Position numbers and translations under genes: made by a program
DNA from: Nocardioides halotolerans DSM 19273
GTDB taxonomy: Bacteria > Actinomycetota > Actinomycetes > Propionibacteriales > Nocardioidaceae
DNA length: 64,000 nucleotides
Direction: 5' to 3'
Assembly (NCBI RefSeq): GCF_000422805.1
Contig: NZ_KE383923.1
Span: 133,296 to 197,295 of the forward strand
In this document: piece after piece, positions 1 through 9,125 of the stretch
Numbering within the stretch: position 1 is the first letter of the stretch
Layout of the letters: the number at the start of each line of letters is the position of its first letter
The notes under the pieces: generated by a model
Database searches by the model: none
The model's input: the letters and a program-made list of their open reading frames with translations, nothing else
Told to the model about the DNA's origin: nothing

Positions 1-599
1 TCCTCGAGGGCGCGGATGACGCGCACGGCCTCGAAGCAGTCCCAGCCGGTGTTGGCGTCGACGCGCAGCGCCACGTCCGGCCCGGCGCCCTCGCGGCAGG
101 CTCGGACCCGCGCCACGTCGGTGGCCGCGTCCGTGCCGACCTTGAGCTTGAGCGTGCGGAAGCCCTCGGCGACCCTCGCCCGGGCGTTCGCCGCGACCTC
201 GTCGGGCTCGCCGACCGGCACCGTGACCAGCGTCGGGAGCCGCAACGGCGGGTGGCCCACGAGGTCGTGCAGCGCGCTGTCGAGCGCGCCCTTGGCCGGG
301 CCGTTGCCCGCCACCGTGCGGTCGATGAGCGGCCACGCCGCGACCGGGTCGGCGGAGCGGCCGAGCAGGGCGTCGCGCAGCGGCCCCTCCAGGCAGGCGG
401 CCGAGCCGGCGACCGAGGTGCCGAGCACCGGCCAGTTCTGCGGCGCCTCGCCGAGCCCGACCCTGCCATCGCTGTCGGTCACCCGCACGATGACGCTGTC
501 GGCGGTCGTCGCGCTGCGCCGCGCCGTCGCGAACGGCGAGTGCAGCGGCAGGCTGAGGCGCTCGACCTCGATCCGCTCGATGGTCGCTGCGGCGTTCAC
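1..599 (-). CDS. Dipeptide epimerase-like enolase-superfamily enzyme (3' end outside window)
   Basis: The visible 199 codons start at GTG 599 and run off the left edge. The N-terminal enolase-superfamily capping domain covers about residues 1-125. It is followed by the barrel start with the K-L-K motif (K151 and K153; the second Lys is the usual catalytic base) and D181 in D-A-N, the first metal ligand. Known members with this arrangement are L-Ala-D/L-Glu epimerases and related muconate cycloisomerases or o-succinylbenzoate synthases. No menaquinone gene is nearby, so epimerase is preferred. The start overlaps the stop of the upstream serine hydrolase (GTGA), which suggests coupled translation and a joint role, possibly in muropeptide recycling (inference). 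Confidence 0.72.
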   Translation of the reverse strand, partial: MNAAATIERIEVERLSLPLHSPFATARRSATTADSVIVRVTDSDGRVGLGEAPQNWPVLGTSVAGSAACLEGPLRDALLGRSADPVAAWPLIDRTVAGNGPAKGALDSALHDLVGHPPLRLPTLVTVPVGEPDEVAANARARVAEGFRTLKLKVGTDAATDVARVRACREGAGPDVALRVDANTGWDCFEAVRVIRALE

Positions 600-1312
600 T
601 GTCGGCGCCCCCACGCCTCGCGCGCCACCTCGGCGATGCGGGCATTGCCGTCGTCGGTCGGAACGCCCGCCAGCCGGGTCAGCACGACGAGCGCGAACGG
701 CGTCGCACCGTCCGGGCGCACGATCGCCATGTCGTGGGTGTGGTCGTCGATCCAGCCGGTCTTGTTGGCGACGGGCGTGCCGGGTGGCAGCCCCGCGGGG
801 ATGCCGGACCGGTAGGTCTGGCCGCGCATCACGTCCTCCACCTCGGGGTGGGCGGTGGCGACCCGGCCGAGCAGCAGCCCCCAGTCGCGGGCCGAGGCTG
901 CGTTGACGATGCCCGCGTCGGTGGCCGGCAGGTCGCTGATCATCCGGCGCACCTGCGGCATCGCGGCGGTGACCGCGTCGACGCCGGTCTGCTCCATCAC
1001 CAGGTTGGTCGCGAGGTTGCCGGAGAACACGATCGAGCGCCGCCGCAGCTCGCGCAGCGTCTGGGTAGCTCCGACCTCGGCCCAGGTGTCGGGGTCCTGG
1101 TCGCCGTCCTCGTCGAGCTCGAACCGCTCCCCCGCGACCACCGAGCCGAAGTCGGGGTGGACAGCTACCCGCGCGTCGAGGTCGAGCGCCTCCGCCGCGA
1201 TCGCGACCGGCACCTTCATCAGGCTGGCCGCCAGCACCGGCTCGTCGGCGTCCTGCTCCCACCACGTGGTGCCGTCGAGCCCGCCGAGCCAGATCCCGAC
1301 GACGTCGCGCAT
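596..1312 (-). CDS. Class A beta-lactamase-fold serine hydrolase
   Basis: This 238-residue protein carries the penicillin-recognising serine hydrolase signature: S30-L-M-K33 (SxxK), S97-G-N (in place of SDN) and K184-T-G. It has no signal peptide and is shorter than secreted class A beta-lactamases (about 260-290 aa), so it is probably a cytoplasmic or atypically exported hydrolase rather than a resistance enzyme. The clear Glu166 region of true beta-lactamases is not obvious. It overlaps the downstream epimerase gene by GTGA, consistent with shared action on cell-wall peptides (inference). The upstream intergenic region is filled by 62-bp repeats. Confidence 0.78.
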   Translation of the reverse strand: MRDVVGIWLGGLDGTTWWEQDADEPVLAASLMKVPVAIAAEALDLDARVAVHPDFGSVVAGERFELDEDGDQDPDTWAEVGATQTLRELRRRSIVFSGNLATNLVMEQTGVDAVTAAMPQVRRMISDLPATDAGIVNAASARDWGLLLGRVATAHPEVEDVMRGQTYRSGIPAGLPPGTPVANKTGWIDDHTHDMAIVRPDGATPFALVVLTRLAGVPTDDGNARIAEVAREAWGRRQ

Positions 1313-1336
1313 GGGGCGAGCCTAGGCCGCGGGGGT

Positions 1337-1482
1337 GTTTCACCGGGTACCCGGTGAATCTGCCGCTTCCCGGCTGGAGTTCCATCGGGTCAGCGGCAGT
1401 TTCACCGGGTACCCGGTGAATCTGCCGCTTCCCGGCTGGAGTTCCATCGGGTCAGCGGCAGTTTCACCGGGTAACCGGTGAA
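1337..1482. repeat. Tandem 62-bp palindromic repeat, about 2.4 copies
   Basis: Two identical 62-bp units begin at 1337 and 1399, and a partial third begins at 1461. Each starts with a perfect 20-bp palindrome (TTCACCGGGTACCCGGTGAA). A second imperfect stem follows (CTGCCGCT paired with AGCGGCAG, with inner CCCG/CGGG and TGGA/TCCA pairs). The partial third copy has one changed palindrome base and contains the mnmA stop codon. The array fills the gap between mnmA and the serine hydrolase gene. It resembles REP/BIME-type intergenic repeats; a transcription-termination or operator role is possible but there is no T-tract. Confidence 0.9.
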
Positions 1483-2603
1483 ACGCGTGACTCGAGGGGC
1501 GCGCGGGACGTGCTCACGATCGTCGCGCTCCCGACCACCCGCGTGCCGTCGTAGATCACGGCGGCCTGGCCGGGCGCGATGCCGTACGCCGGGTCGAGCA
1601 GCTCGACCTCGACCGTGCCGTCGACCACCGTGACCGTGGCGCGGTGCTCGTCGCCGTGCGCGCGCAGCTGCACGGTGACGCCCGGCCCGTCCAGTCGCGC
1701 CGGCGGGGTGCCGCACCAGCGCGGGCGGATCGCGGTCAGGCCGTGCACCGCGAGCCGCTCGCGGGGGCCGACCGTGACCGTGCCCGCCACGGGCTCGATG
1801 TCGAGCACGAAGCGCGGCTTCCCGTCGGGCGCCGGGACGCCGAGTCGCAGCCCCTTGCGCTGGCCGATCGTGAAGCCGTAGGTGCCGTCGTGGCGCCCGA
1901 GCTCCACGCCCGCCTCGTCGAGGATCGCGCCGCCCTGGTTGGGGGCGCGGTCGCCGAGCTTCTCGCGCAGCCACCCGGGGGTGTCGCCGTCGGCGACGAA
2001 GCAGATGTCGTGGCTGTCCGGCTTGTCGGCGACGAGCAGCCCCCGCTCCGCGGCCTCGGCGCGCACGTCGGACTTGGTCGACCCGCCGAGAGGGAACAGC
2101 GCGTGCCGCAGCTGCTCCTGGTCGAGCACGCCGAGGACGTAGGACTGGTCCTTGCCGTCGTCGACCGCGCGGTGCATCTCGATCAGCCCGTCGGCGCCGG
2201 TGCGCAGCTGCGCGTAGTGACCGGTCGCGACCGCGTCGAACCCGAGGCCGAGCGCCCGGTCGAGGACGGCGGCGAACTTGATCTTCTCGTTGCAGCGCAG
2301 GCACGGGTTCGGCGTCCGCCCCGCGGCGTACTCCGCCATGAAGTCCTCGACCACGTCGTCGTGGAAGCGGTCGGAGAGGTCCCAGACGTAGAACGGGATG
2401 CCGATCACGTCGGCCGCCCGGCGCGCGTCGTTGGCGTCCTCGATCGTGCAGCAGCCGCGCGCGCCGGAGCGGTACGACGCCGGGTTGCGCGAGAGCGCGA
2501 GGTGGATGCCGGTGACGTCGTGGCCAGCCTCCGCCGCCCGGGCGGCGGCGACCGCGGAGTCCACGCCGCCGGACATGGCGGCGAGGACCTTCAGCGGGGT
2601 CAT
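1464..2603 (-). CDS. mnmA: tRNA-specific 2-thiouridylase MnmA
   Basis: MnmA makes the 2-thiouridine at wobble U34 of tRNA-Lys, -Glu and -Gln, using ATP and sulfur relayed from a cysteine desulfurase. The 379-residue protein has the PP-loop S11-G-G-V-D-S, catalytic C101 in N-P-C and the persulfide-accepting C201 in H-D-I-C, with the usual C-terminal beta-barrel. Its start ATG at 2603 overlaps the stop of the upstream cysteine desulfurase (ATGA), so sulfur donor and acceptor are translationally coupled. The last codons run into the palindromic repeat, which supplies the TGA stop, so the extreme C-terminus (S-R-V-S-P-V-T-R) is probably repeat-derived. Confidence 0.95.
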   Translation of the reverse strand: MTPLKVLAAMSGGVDSAVAAARAAEAGHDVTGIHLALSRNPASYRSGARGCCTIEDANDARRAADVIGIPFYVWDLSDRFHDDVVEDFMAEYAAGRTPNPCLRCNEKIKFAAVLDRALGLGFDAVATGHYAQLRTGADGLIEMHRAVDDGKDQSYVLGVLDQEQLRHALFPLGGSTKSDVRAEAAERGLLVADKPDSHDICFVADGDTPGWLREKLGDRAPNQGGAILDEAGVELGRHDGTYGFTIGQRKGLRLGVPAPDGKPRFVLDIEPVAGTVTVGPRERLAVHGLTAIRPRWCGTPPARLDGPGVTVQLRAHGDEHRATVTVVDGTVEVELLDPAYGIAPGQAAVIYDGTRVVGSATIVSTSRAPLESRVSPVTR

Positions 2604-3799
2604 CGAGGAGCCTTCGCCGCCCTGGCGCGCTCCACGCAGGGGCCGATCGCCTCCACCACCGCGTCGACGTCGGCCTGCGTCGAGGTGTGGCCGAGCGAGA
2701 ACCGCAGCGAGTGCCGCGCCGCCTCGGCGTCGCAGCCCATCGCGAGCAGGACGTGCGAGGGCTGCGGCACGCCGGCCGAGCAGGCCGAGCCCGTGGAGCA
2801 CTCGATGCCGCGGGCGTCGAGGAGCATCAGCAGCGAGTCGCCCTCGCAGCCCGGGAACCCGAGGTGGGCGTTGCCGGGCAGGCGGTGCTCGCCGAGCGGC
2901 TCGAGCGGCGCGCCGTGGAGGTGGGCGTCGGGCACCTGCTCGATCACGCGGCGCACCAGGTCGTCGCGCAGGGCGCCGACCCGGGTGGCGTACGACGCCT
3001 GCTCCTTGACCGCGAGCTCGACCGCCGCCGCGAAGCCCGCGATCGCGGGGGTGTCGATGGTGCCGCTGCGGATGTCGCGCTCCTGGCCGCCGCCGTGCAT
3101 CAGCGGCGTGACGCCCAGCTCGCGGCGCACGATCAGCGCACCCACGCCGTAGGGGCCACCCAGCTTGTGGCCGGTGAGGCTCAGCGCGTCGACCCCGCTC
3201 GCCGCGAAGTCGACGGGCACCGCACCGACCGCCTGGATCGCGTCGGTGTGCACCGGGATGCCGTGCTCGGCGGCGACCGCCACGACCTCCTCGACGGGCT
3301 GGAGGCTGCCGACCTCGTTGTTGGCCCACATCACCGAGATCAACGACACCGACGCGGGGTCGCGCTCGACCGCCTCGCGCAGCGCGTCGACGCGCAGCCG
3401 GCCGCGGTCGTCGACCGGCAGCAGCTCGACGTCGACCTGCTCGGAGTCGCGCAGCCAGTCGAGCGGGTCGAGCACCGCGTGGTGCTCGATGGCGGACGCC
3501 AGGATGCGGGTGCGGCGGGGGTCCTCCGCGAGCCGGGCCCAGTGGATGCCCTTGACCGCGAGGTTGTCGGCCTCGGTGCCGCCGGAGGTGAACACCACCT
3601 CGCCCGGCCGGCAGCCCAGCGCCTGCGCGATCGTCTCCCGCGACTCCTCCACCACCCGCCGGGCGTGCCGCCCGGAGGCGTGCATGGAGCTCGGGTTGCC
3701 GACCTCCCGCAGGTGCGCGGTCAGCACGTCGACGGCCGCCGGCACCATCGGCGTCGTGGCCGCGTGGTCGAGGTAGACCGTGCGTGACGTGATGTCCAT
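2600..3799 (-). CDS. Cysteine desulfurase (IscS/NifS family)
   Basis: This PLP enzyme converts cysteine to alanine and a protein persulfide. The 399-residue product shows H106, D186, the PLP lysine K212 (T-G-H-K) and the persulfide cysteine C340 in S-T-G-S-A-C-S-A-G. The short loop around C340 is of the group I (IscS/NifS) type. Start 3799 is preferred over an upstream in-frame codon because GGGAAGG lies just before it and the family N-terminus (V-Y-L-D-H-A-A-T-T) follows. Coupling with mnmA suggests that its main client here is tRNA thiolation. Other Fe-S assembly genes are not nearby. Confidence 0.94.
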   Translation of the reverse strand: MDITSRTVYLDHAATTPMVPAAVDVLTAHLREVGNPSSMHASGRHARRVVEESRETIAQALGCRPGEVVFTSGGTEADNLAVKGIHWARLAEDPRRTRILASAIEHHAVLDPLDWLRDSEQVDVELLPVDDRGRLRVDALREAVERDPASVSLISVMWANNEVGSLQPVEEVVAVAAEHGIPVHTDAIQAVGAVPVDFAASGVDALSLTGHKLGGPYGVGALIVRRELGVTPLMHGGGQERDIRSGTIDTPAIAGFAAAVELAVKEQASYATRVGALRDDLVRRVIEQVPDAHLHGAPLEPLGEHRLPGNAHLGFPGCEGDSLLMLLDARGIECSTGSACSAGVPQPSHVLLAMGCDAEAARHSLRFSLGHTSTQADVDAVVEAIGPCVERARAAKAPR

Positions 3800-3868
3800 A
3801 GCCTTCCCAGCGTACGGCCCGCCCACGAACTTCCGGACACCGCCGATCACCTCAGATCCGGCCCGGCG

Positions 3869-4549
3869 CTACCTCAGATTGCCCGCTCCGGCTGCGGGAG
3901 CGTCCCAGGCGCCGGTCAGGGCCAGCCACGGGTGGTCGGCGCCGAGCGTCCGGTCGACGAGGTCGCGCAGCCAGGAGCGGCTCACGCCGTCGAGGAGCGG
4001 CCACGCCGCCTCGAGGTCCGCGCGGTCCTTCTCCCGGTCGAGGGCGGCCTTGTAGAGGAGGGCGATCTCCGGGCGGACGTAGCGCAGGCCGTCACCGGCC
4101 ACCCACGTCGCCTCCTCGACCGGCACCGCGTGCTCGGGCCAGCGCTTGTTGGTCCACAGGCCGTCGCGGTCGGGGGTGATCGGGAGGTCGACCACCCACG
4201 GCGAGCGGGAGTCGCGGCGGATCCAGATCTGGCTCTCGACCGAGAGCGGCTCGGGTGACCGGTCGCTCAGCGGGCGCAGCGTGCCGCCGTGGTTGGACCA
4301 CGGGGTCCAGTCGGTGCCGAGGTGCTCGCGGAACGCCGGCACGTCGCAGGCGAGGATCGACAGGTCGACGTCCTCGTGCTCGCGCGCCACGCCGGTGAAG
4401 GCCTCCACGGCCCAGCCGCCGACGATCCACCACGACCGGTCGAAGCCGCGCATCAGCTCGGCCAGGCCCGGCGGCTCGAGCGGCTCCCACGCGCCGTACC
4501 ACCGGTTGAACTCCTCGTCGTCCATCGGCGCGAGCGCGGGGTCGGCCAC
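3869..4549 (-). CDS. Nucleotidyltransferase-fold protein (aminoglycoside adenylyltransferase-like)
   Basis: The 226-residue protein contains the minimal nucleotidyltransferase core: G44-G-W and E-D60-V-D62-L, where the two Asp bind metal in this fold. The wider pattern (W-W-I-V-G-G-W-A with H-E-D-V-D) resembles the aminoglycoside-2''-adenylyltransferase-like domain family, most of whose members are uncharacterised. An antibiotic-resistance function cannot be inferred. It lies four bases downstream of the EEP-family gene on the same strand, so the two are probably cotranscribed. Confidence 0.7.
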   Translation of the reverse strand: MADPALAPMDDEEFNRWYGAWEPLEPPGLAELMRGFDRSWWIVGGWAVEAFTGVAREHEDVDLSILACDVPAFREHLGTDWTPWSNHGGTLRPLSDRSPEPLSVESQIWIRRDSRSPWVVDLPITPDRDGLWTNKRWPEHAVPVEEATWVAGDGLRYVRPEIALLYKAALDREKDRADLEAAWPLLDGVSRSWLRDLVDRTLGADHPWLALTGAWDAPAAGAGNLR

Positions 4550-4553
4550 GGGA

Positions 4554-5516
4554 TCAGCCCCGGGTTGCCACGGTGGCGACCAGCGCGAGGTGGTCGGTGC
4601 CGTCGATGTCGACGGTGTGGGTCCCGAGGGAGGCCAGCCGGTCGCCGATGAGCACGTGGTCGATCCTGACGACCGGGGGCAGCAAGGGGAAGACCCCGAC
4701 GTGGTTGGCCGGCCAGGTCGGCTGCCAGCCCTCGTTGGCGACCTCGCCCGCGTCGCGGAACCCGGCGTCGTCGAGCCGGCGCATCGGCTCGTGGTCGGCG
4801 GTGGCGTTCATGTCGCCGACGACGAGGTCGGCGTCGCCCGCCTCGGCCTGCCGCAGGATCGCGGCGTGGTCGGCCCGCCAGCCCGCCGGGTCGACCGGAG
4901 CGACGGGGTGGACACCGAGCACGGTCAGGTCGCCGTACGTCGCCTGCCAGCCCTGGAACGTCGTGCGCAGCCGGACGTGGTCGGTGAGCGGGCGGTTGGC
5001 CAGGATCATCGTGCCGGCGACCATGTAGTCGGGCTCCCCCACGCGCTCGGGCAGCAGCTCGGCGAGCCCGTCGGCGTCCAGCTCGGCGAGCAGGTCGGGG
5101 GTGATCTCCTCGAGCACCAGGATGTCCACGTCGTTGTCGCGCACCGCGGCGACGAGCTCGCCGGCGTCGGCGCGGCCCTCGAAGAGGTTCGCGTTCATCA
5201 CCGTGATCCGCTCGGCCCCGTCCGCGGGCTCCGGGACGTCGCCGAGCACCTGCGGCGCGAACCACCAGGCGTGCACGACCAGCCCGGCCAGCGCGAGCAC
5301 CGCAGCGACGAGTCGGGCCGGGCGGTCGCTGCTCTCACCGGCGGCCCCGGAGGCGCAGAGCACGAGCAGCACGGCGTAGATCGGCAGCGCGAGCGGGGTG
5401 AACGCCTCGACCCGGATGAGCGAGCCGTTGTCGGTGTCCAGCGCGCGGGCCGTCGTCAGGAGCAGCGCGGGCGCCGCCAGCACGCCGGCGGCGACCCAGA
5501 AGAGGACCCGCCACAT
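4554..5516 (-). CDS. Membrane-anchored endonuclease/exonuclease/phosphatase family protein
   Basis: The 320-residue product has two or three N-terminal hydrophobic helices (about 1-20, 38-56 and 66-85). The EEP metal-dependent phosphoesterase domain follows from about residue 105, with N-A-N-L-F, E-E-I-T-P, G-D-M-N-A-T, R-I-D-H-V and a final D-H-L. This layout matches membrane-tethered EEP proteins of Actinobacteria whose substrates are unknown; nucleic acid or phospholipid are both possible. The start codon shares one base with the proB stop (TGATG), so it is coupled to proB. Confidence 0.82.
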   Translation of the reverse strand: MWRVLFWVAAGVLAAPALLLTTARALDTDNGSLIRVEAFTPLALPIYAVLLVLCASGAAGESSDRPARLVAAVLALAGLVVHAWWFAPQVLGDVPEPADGAERITVMNANLFEGRADAGELVAAVRDNDVDILVLEEITPDLLAELDADGLAELLPERVGEPDYMVAGTMILANRPLTDHVRLRTTFQGWQATYGDLTVLGVHPVAPVDPAGWRADHAAILRQAEAGDADLVVGDMNATADHEPMRRLDDAGFRDAGEVANEGWQPTWPANHVGVFPLLPPVVRIDHVLIGDRLASLGTHTVDIDGTDHLALVATVATRG

Positions 5517-6625
5517 CAGAGCAGCACCAGGTCGTCGCGGTGGACGACCTCACGCTCGTACGCCGCGCCGAGCTCGCGCTTCAGGTCCTTCGACGAGCGG
5601 CCGAGCAGGGCCGGGAGCTCGTCGGAGTCGAAGTTGACCAGCCCGCGAGCGACCGGCGCGCCGTCGGGGCCGGCGAGGTCGACCGGGTCGCCGGCGTGGA
5701 AGGTGCCGACCACACCGGTGACCCCGGCCGCGAGGAGCGAGGCCCGGCGCTGGGTGACGGCCGCGACCGCCCCGTCGTCGAGGAGCAGGGTGCCGACGGG
5801 CTCGGTGGCGTGCGCCAGCCACAGCAGGCGGGTCGGCCGGCGGCGGCCGGTGGCGTGGAAGAGCGTGCCGACCTGCTCCCCCGCCAACGCCTCCGCGACC
5901 CGCTCGGCCGCGGTGAGCACGACCGGGATGCCGGCGCCGGTCGCGATCCGGGCGGCGTCGAGCTTGGTCTGCATGCCGCCGGTGCCGAGCCCCGCGGCGC
6001 CGGCCCTGCCGACCTTGACCGACGCGAGGTCCGCGGCGTCGCGCACGTCGCTCACCAGGGAGCTCCCGGGTGTGCCGGGATCCGCGTCGTAGAGCCCGTC
6101 GACGTCCGAGAGCAGCACCAGCAGGTCGGCGTGCACCAGGTGGGCGACGAGCGCGGCCAGCCGGTCGTTGTCACCGAACCGGATCTCGCTGGTGGCGACG
6201 GTGTCGTTCTCGTTGACTATCGGGAGCACGCCGAGCTCGAGGAGCTTGGCGAAGGTCTGGTAGGCGTTGCGGTAGTGCGAGCGCCGGGTCACGTCGTCGA
6301 CGGTGAGCAGCACCTGGCCGGCCACGACGCCGTGCCGCGCGAGCTCCTCGGTGTAGCGGTGCACCAGCAGCCCCTGGCCCACCGACGCCGCGGCCTGCTG
6401 CGCGGGCAGCGACCGGGGTCGGCGCGCGAGCCCCAGCGGCGCCAGGCCGGCGGCGATCGCCCCGGACGACACCAGCACCACCTCGGCGCCCCGGGCGCGC
6501 GCGCCGGCGAGCACCTCGGTGAGGTGCCGCACGCGGGCCGGGTCGATGCCGCCCTCGGCGGAGGTCAGGGACGTCGAGCCCACCTTCACGACGATCCGGC
6601 GGGCGGCGGTGACCTCAGCCCTCAT
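5516..6625 (-). CDS. proB: Glutamate 5-kinase ProB
   Basis: ProB phosphorylates glutamate in the first step of proline synthesis. The 369-residue protein has the amino acid kinase domain (K-V-G-S near residue 14, [15 protein letters not shown] and F-G-D-N-D-R-L), then a C-terminal PUA domain from about residue 275, matching family length. The ATG at 6625 overlaps the 3' end of obgE by 11 bases, the common actinobacterial obgE-proB arrangement. proA, which often follows, is absent: the next gene is an EEP-family protein. Confidence 0.96.
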   Translation of the reverse strand: MRAEVTAARRIVVKVGSTSLTSAEGGIDPARVRHLTEVLAGARARGAEVVLVSSGAIAAGLAPLGLARRPRSLPAQQAAASVGQGLLVHRYTEELARHGVVAGQVLLTVDDVTRRSHYRNAYQTFAKLLELGVLPIVNENDTVATSEIRFGDNDRLAALVAHLVHADLLVLLSDVDGLYDADPGTPGSSLVSDVRDAADLASVKVGRAGAAGLGTGGMQTKLDAARIATGAGIPVVLTAAERVAEALAGEQVGTLFHATGRRRPTRLLWLAHATEPVGTLLLDDGAVAAVTQRRASLLAAGVTGVVGTFHAGDPVDLAGPDGAPVARGLVNFDSDELPALLGRSSKDLKRELGAAYEREVVHRDDLVLL

Positions 6626-8252
6626 GTTCTTCCGGGGTCCCCGCGGAGTTGTTCGTCCTCTGCGCGGAGCGCCCCTGTCGAAGAACTTCTTGGGGTGGCT
6701 GGTCATCGTCGAGGGCGTCGGGGTCGTCGTCCGAGCCGATCTCGTACGACGAGGGGCCGGTCGGCAGTTCCGGTCCCGTCTCTCCGCGGTCGAGCCGGCG
6801 TGCGACGTCGGCGCGCTCCTCGCCCTCGGCGCGGTCGGCCATCGCCTCGTGGATGGCGCGGCGGCGGGCGGTGGCCGGGCGCTGCTCCATGAACCGGGTG
6901 TCCTCCCCGCGCCGGGCGAGGTTCTCGCCACCGGCGTCGATGCCCGGCTTGAAGTCGAAGACCACGGAGTTGTTCGGGTCGCCGATGAGCACGGTGTCGC
7001 CCTCGACGGCCCCGAGCTGGACCAGCCGGGCCTCGACGCCGAGCCGGTTGAGCCGGTCGGCGAGGAAGCCGACCGCCTCGTCGTTGCTGAAGTCGGTCTG
7101 CCGCACCCAGCGCTCGGGCTTGGCGCCGCGGACGTGCCACCCGGGCTCGCCGGACACGTCGGTCGGGGTCACCGTGAAGTCGTCGCCGCCGTCGGCGGAG
7201 GGCGGGCGCAGCACGATCCGGGTCGCCTCGACGACCTCCTTGGCCTCGCGGGCCGCCGCGACGATCTCGGCCATCGCGAAGGACAGCTCGCGCAGGCCCT
7301 CCCCAGAGGCGGCGCTGACCGGGAAGACCCGCAGCCCCTGCGCGCGCAGGTCGTCGATCACGATGTCGGAGAGGTCGCGCCCGTCTGGGACGTCGATCTT
7401 GTTGAGCGCCACCAGCCGAGGCCGGTCGTCGAGGCCGCCGTAGCGGGTCAGCTCGTTCTCGATGACCGCCAGGTCGTCGGCCGGGTTGCGGCCCGGCTCC
7501 ATCGACGCCGTGTCGACCACGTGCACGAGCGCCGCGCAGCGCTCCACGTGGCGGAGGAACTCGTGACCGAGCCCGCGGCCCTCGCTGGCGCCCTCGATCA
7601 GCCCGGGCACGTCGGCGACGGTGTAGGTCGTCTCGCCGGCGGTCACGACGCCGAGGTTGGGCACCAGGGTCGTGAACGGGTAGTCGGCGATCTTGGGGCG
7701 GGCGCGGGAGATCGCCGCGATGAGGCTGGACTTGCCGGCGCTCGGGAAGCCCACGAGGCCGACGTCGGCCACCACCTTGAGCTCGAGCACGATCTCGAGC
7801 TCGTCGCCGGGCTCGCCGAGCAGGGCGAAGCCGGGCGCCTTCCGCTTGCTGCTGGCCAGCGCGGCGTTGCCGAGGCCGCCGCGACCGCCCTGCGCCACCA
7901 CGAGCTCGGTGCCGGGGCCGACCAGGTCGGCGAGCACGGTGCCGGCGCGGTCGGTGACGAGCGTGCCGTCGGGGACGGGGAGCACGAGGTCGGCGCCGTG
8001 GCTGCCGTTCTTGTGCGCGCCCGCGCCGTGCCCGCCGTGCTCGGCCCTGCGGCGCGAGCTGTGGTGGTAGTCGAGGAGGGTGGTCACGTCGTTGTCGACC
8101 CGCAGGATCACCGAGCCGCCAGGCCCGCCGTTGCCGCCGTCGGGCCCGCCGAGCGGCTTGAACTTCTCGCGGTGCACCGACGCCACCCCGTTGCCGCCGC
8201 GGCCGCCGCTGACGTGCAGCGTCACCCTGTCGACGAAGGTCGGGACGGCCAT
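6615..8252 (-). CDS. obgE: GTPase Obg/CgtA
   Basis: Obg is a ribosome-associated GTPase needed for large-subunit assembly and stress control. The 545-residue protein has the glycine-rich Obg fold (about 1-160) and the G domain with G168-F-P-S-A-G-K-S, D-V-P-G-L-I and N-K-I-D. An OCT domain and a charged C-terminal tail of about 100 residues follow, as in other Actinobacteria. It follows rplU and rpmA in the standard order and overlaps proB. A hairpin between rpmA and obgE may reduce read-through. Confidence 0.96.
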   Translation of the reverse strand: MAVPTFVDRVTLHVSGGRGGNGVASVHREKFKPLGGPDGGNGGPGGSVILRVDNDVTTLLDYHHSSRRRAEHGGHGAGAHKNGSHGADLVLPVPDGTLVTDRAGTVLADLVGPGTELVVAQGGRGGLGNAALASSKRKAPGFALLGEPGDELEIVLELKVVADVGLVGFPSAGKSSLIAAISRARPKIADYPFTTLVPNLGVVTAGETTYTVADVPGLIEGASEGRGLGHEFLRHVERCAALVHVVDTASMEPGRNPADDLAVIENELTRYGGLDDRPRLVALNKIDVPDGRDLSDIVIDDLRAQGLRVFPVSAASGEGLRELSFAMAEIVAAAREAKEVVEATRIVLRPPSADGGDDFTVTPTDVSGEPGWHVRGAKPERWVRQTDFSNDEAVGFLADRLNRLGVEARLVQLGAVEGDTVLIGDPNNSVVFDFKPGIDAGGENLARRGEDTRFMEQRPATARRRAIHEAMADRAEGEERADVARRLDRGETGPELPTGPSSYEIGSDDDPDALDDDQPPQEVLRQGRSAQRTNNSAGTPEEHEG

Positions 8253-8269
8253 CTGGGTGATCCTCTATG

Positions 8270-8314
8270 TCGGTGGTTGAGGTGCGAGGAGCGCTAGCGA
8301 CGAGCCTCGAAACC
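8270..8314. repeat. Dispersed palindromic intergenic repeat
   Basis: The sequence between rpmA and obgE contains GAGGTGCGAGGAGCG, a central CGCTAGCG palindrome and GAGCCTCG. It folds as CGAGG...CCTCG flanked by GGTT...AACC. It resembles the short dispersed hairpins common in Nocardioides intergenic DNA. A genome self-search is needed to confirm copy number. Confidence 0.55.
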
Positions 8315-8347
8315 ACGAAAGGCGCCCCGAACCGGGACGCCTTTCGT
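8315..8347 (-). terminator. Hairpin terminator after rpmA
   Basis: A strong stem lies 20 bases downstream of the rpmA stop: ACGAAAGGCG pairs perfectly with CGCCTTTCGT, with extra CCC/GGG pairing around a short loop. On the minus strand it is followed by TGGTTT, a weak T-tract. It looks like an intrinsic or partial terminator separating rplU-rpmA from obgE. Confidence 0.6.
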
Positions 8348-8367
8348 CAAGTCTTGTCGTGACGACG

Positions 8368-8628
8368 TCAGGCGTCGTCACCCGGGACGATGTTGACGAC
8401 CCGGCGGCCCCGGCGGGTGCCGAACTGCACGGCACCGGCGGCCAGCGCGAACAGCGTGTCGTCGCCGCCCCGGCCGACGTTGGCGCCGGGGTGGAAGTGG
8501 GTGCCGCGCTGGCGGACGATGATCTCGCCGGCGTTGACGACCTGGCCGCCGTACCGCTTGACGCCGAGGCGCTGGGAGTTGGAGTCGCGGCCGTTCTTGG
8601 TGGACGCCGCGCCCTTCTTGTGTGCCAT
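8368..8628 (-). CDS. rpmA: 50S ribosomal protein L27
   Basis: This is an 86-residue L27 protein of the large subunit near the peptidyl-transferase centre. It has the canonical N-terminus [16 protein letters not shown] without the Firmicutes N-terminal extension, and the G-V-K-R-Y-G-G and Q-R-G-T-H-F-H-P-G blocks. It lies 38 bases downstream of rplU in the universal rplU-rpmA pair. Confidence 0.98.
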   Translation of the reverse strand: MAHKKGAASTKNGRDSNSQRLGVKRYGGQVVNAGEIIVRQRGTHFHPGANVGRGGDDTLFALAAGAVQFGTRRGRRVVNIVPGDDA

Positions 8629-8666
8629 CGCTGTGTCTCCTGCTGCGCTGTCGAGTCGGTGGGCCG

Positions 8667-8975
8667 TCAGGCCTTGATGTCGGTGATCTTGACCTGGGTG
8701 TACTTCTGGCGGTGGCCCTGGCGCTTCTTGTAACCCGTCTTGTTCTTGAACTTCTGGATCACGATCTTGGGGCCCTTGGTGGCACCGAGCACCTCGGCGG
8801 TCACCGTCGCCTTGTCGAGCTTCGTCGCGTCGGACGTGACGTCGTCACCGTCGACCACGAGCACGACGGGCAGCGAGACCTCGTCGCCCACGGCGGTCGT
8901 GATCGTGTCGATCTCGATGACGTCGCCGACGGCCACCTTCTGCTGCTTGGCGCCTGCGCGCACGATCGCGTACAC
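8667..8975 (-). CDS. rplU: 50S ribosomal protein L21
   Basis: L21 is 102 residues here. The start is GTG at 8975, where the family N-terminus Y-A-I-V-R-A-G follows directly and AAGGAG lies six bases upstream; longer in-frame extensions have no such support. The C-terminal [15 protein letters not shown] block is the 23S rRNA-binding tail. The gene lies about 150 bases after rne and starts the rplU-rpmA unit. Confidence 0.97.
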   Translation of the reverse strand: MYAIVRAGAKQQKVAVGDVIEIDTITTAVGDEVSLPVVLVVDGDDVTSDATKLDKATVTAEVLGATKGPKIVIQKFKNKTGYKKRQGHRQKYTQVKITDIKA

Positions 8976-9125
8976 CGCGGTCTCCTTGGTCGTTGAGCTG
9001 AGCATGATCTGGGGCGCAACGCTGGGCGCCGCACAGAGCTGGGCGCGCCGAGCGCGCACCGAGGGTCAATAGTACGGACCACCGGGGTCAGCCGCAAAAC
9101 CGCACGGACCACCCGACCACGCTGG

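Noticed and set aside
596-1312. Beta-lactamase resistance gene
   Set aside because: There is no signal peptide, SDN is replaced by SGN, and the Glu166 region is not evident; a resistance role is not supported.
1337-1482. CRISPR array
   Set aside because: The repeat unit is contiguous with period 62 and no variable spacers; the units are palindromic tandem repeats.
3869-4549. Aminoglycoside resistance enzyme
   Set aside because: Only the general nucleotidyltransferase core is visible; many such chromosomal proteins have no resistance activity.
6519-8297. Long plus-strand open frame of 592 codons opposite obgE
   Set aside because: It is antisense to a clearly conserved GTPase; the translation has no recognisable domain and is typical of GC-rich antisense frames.
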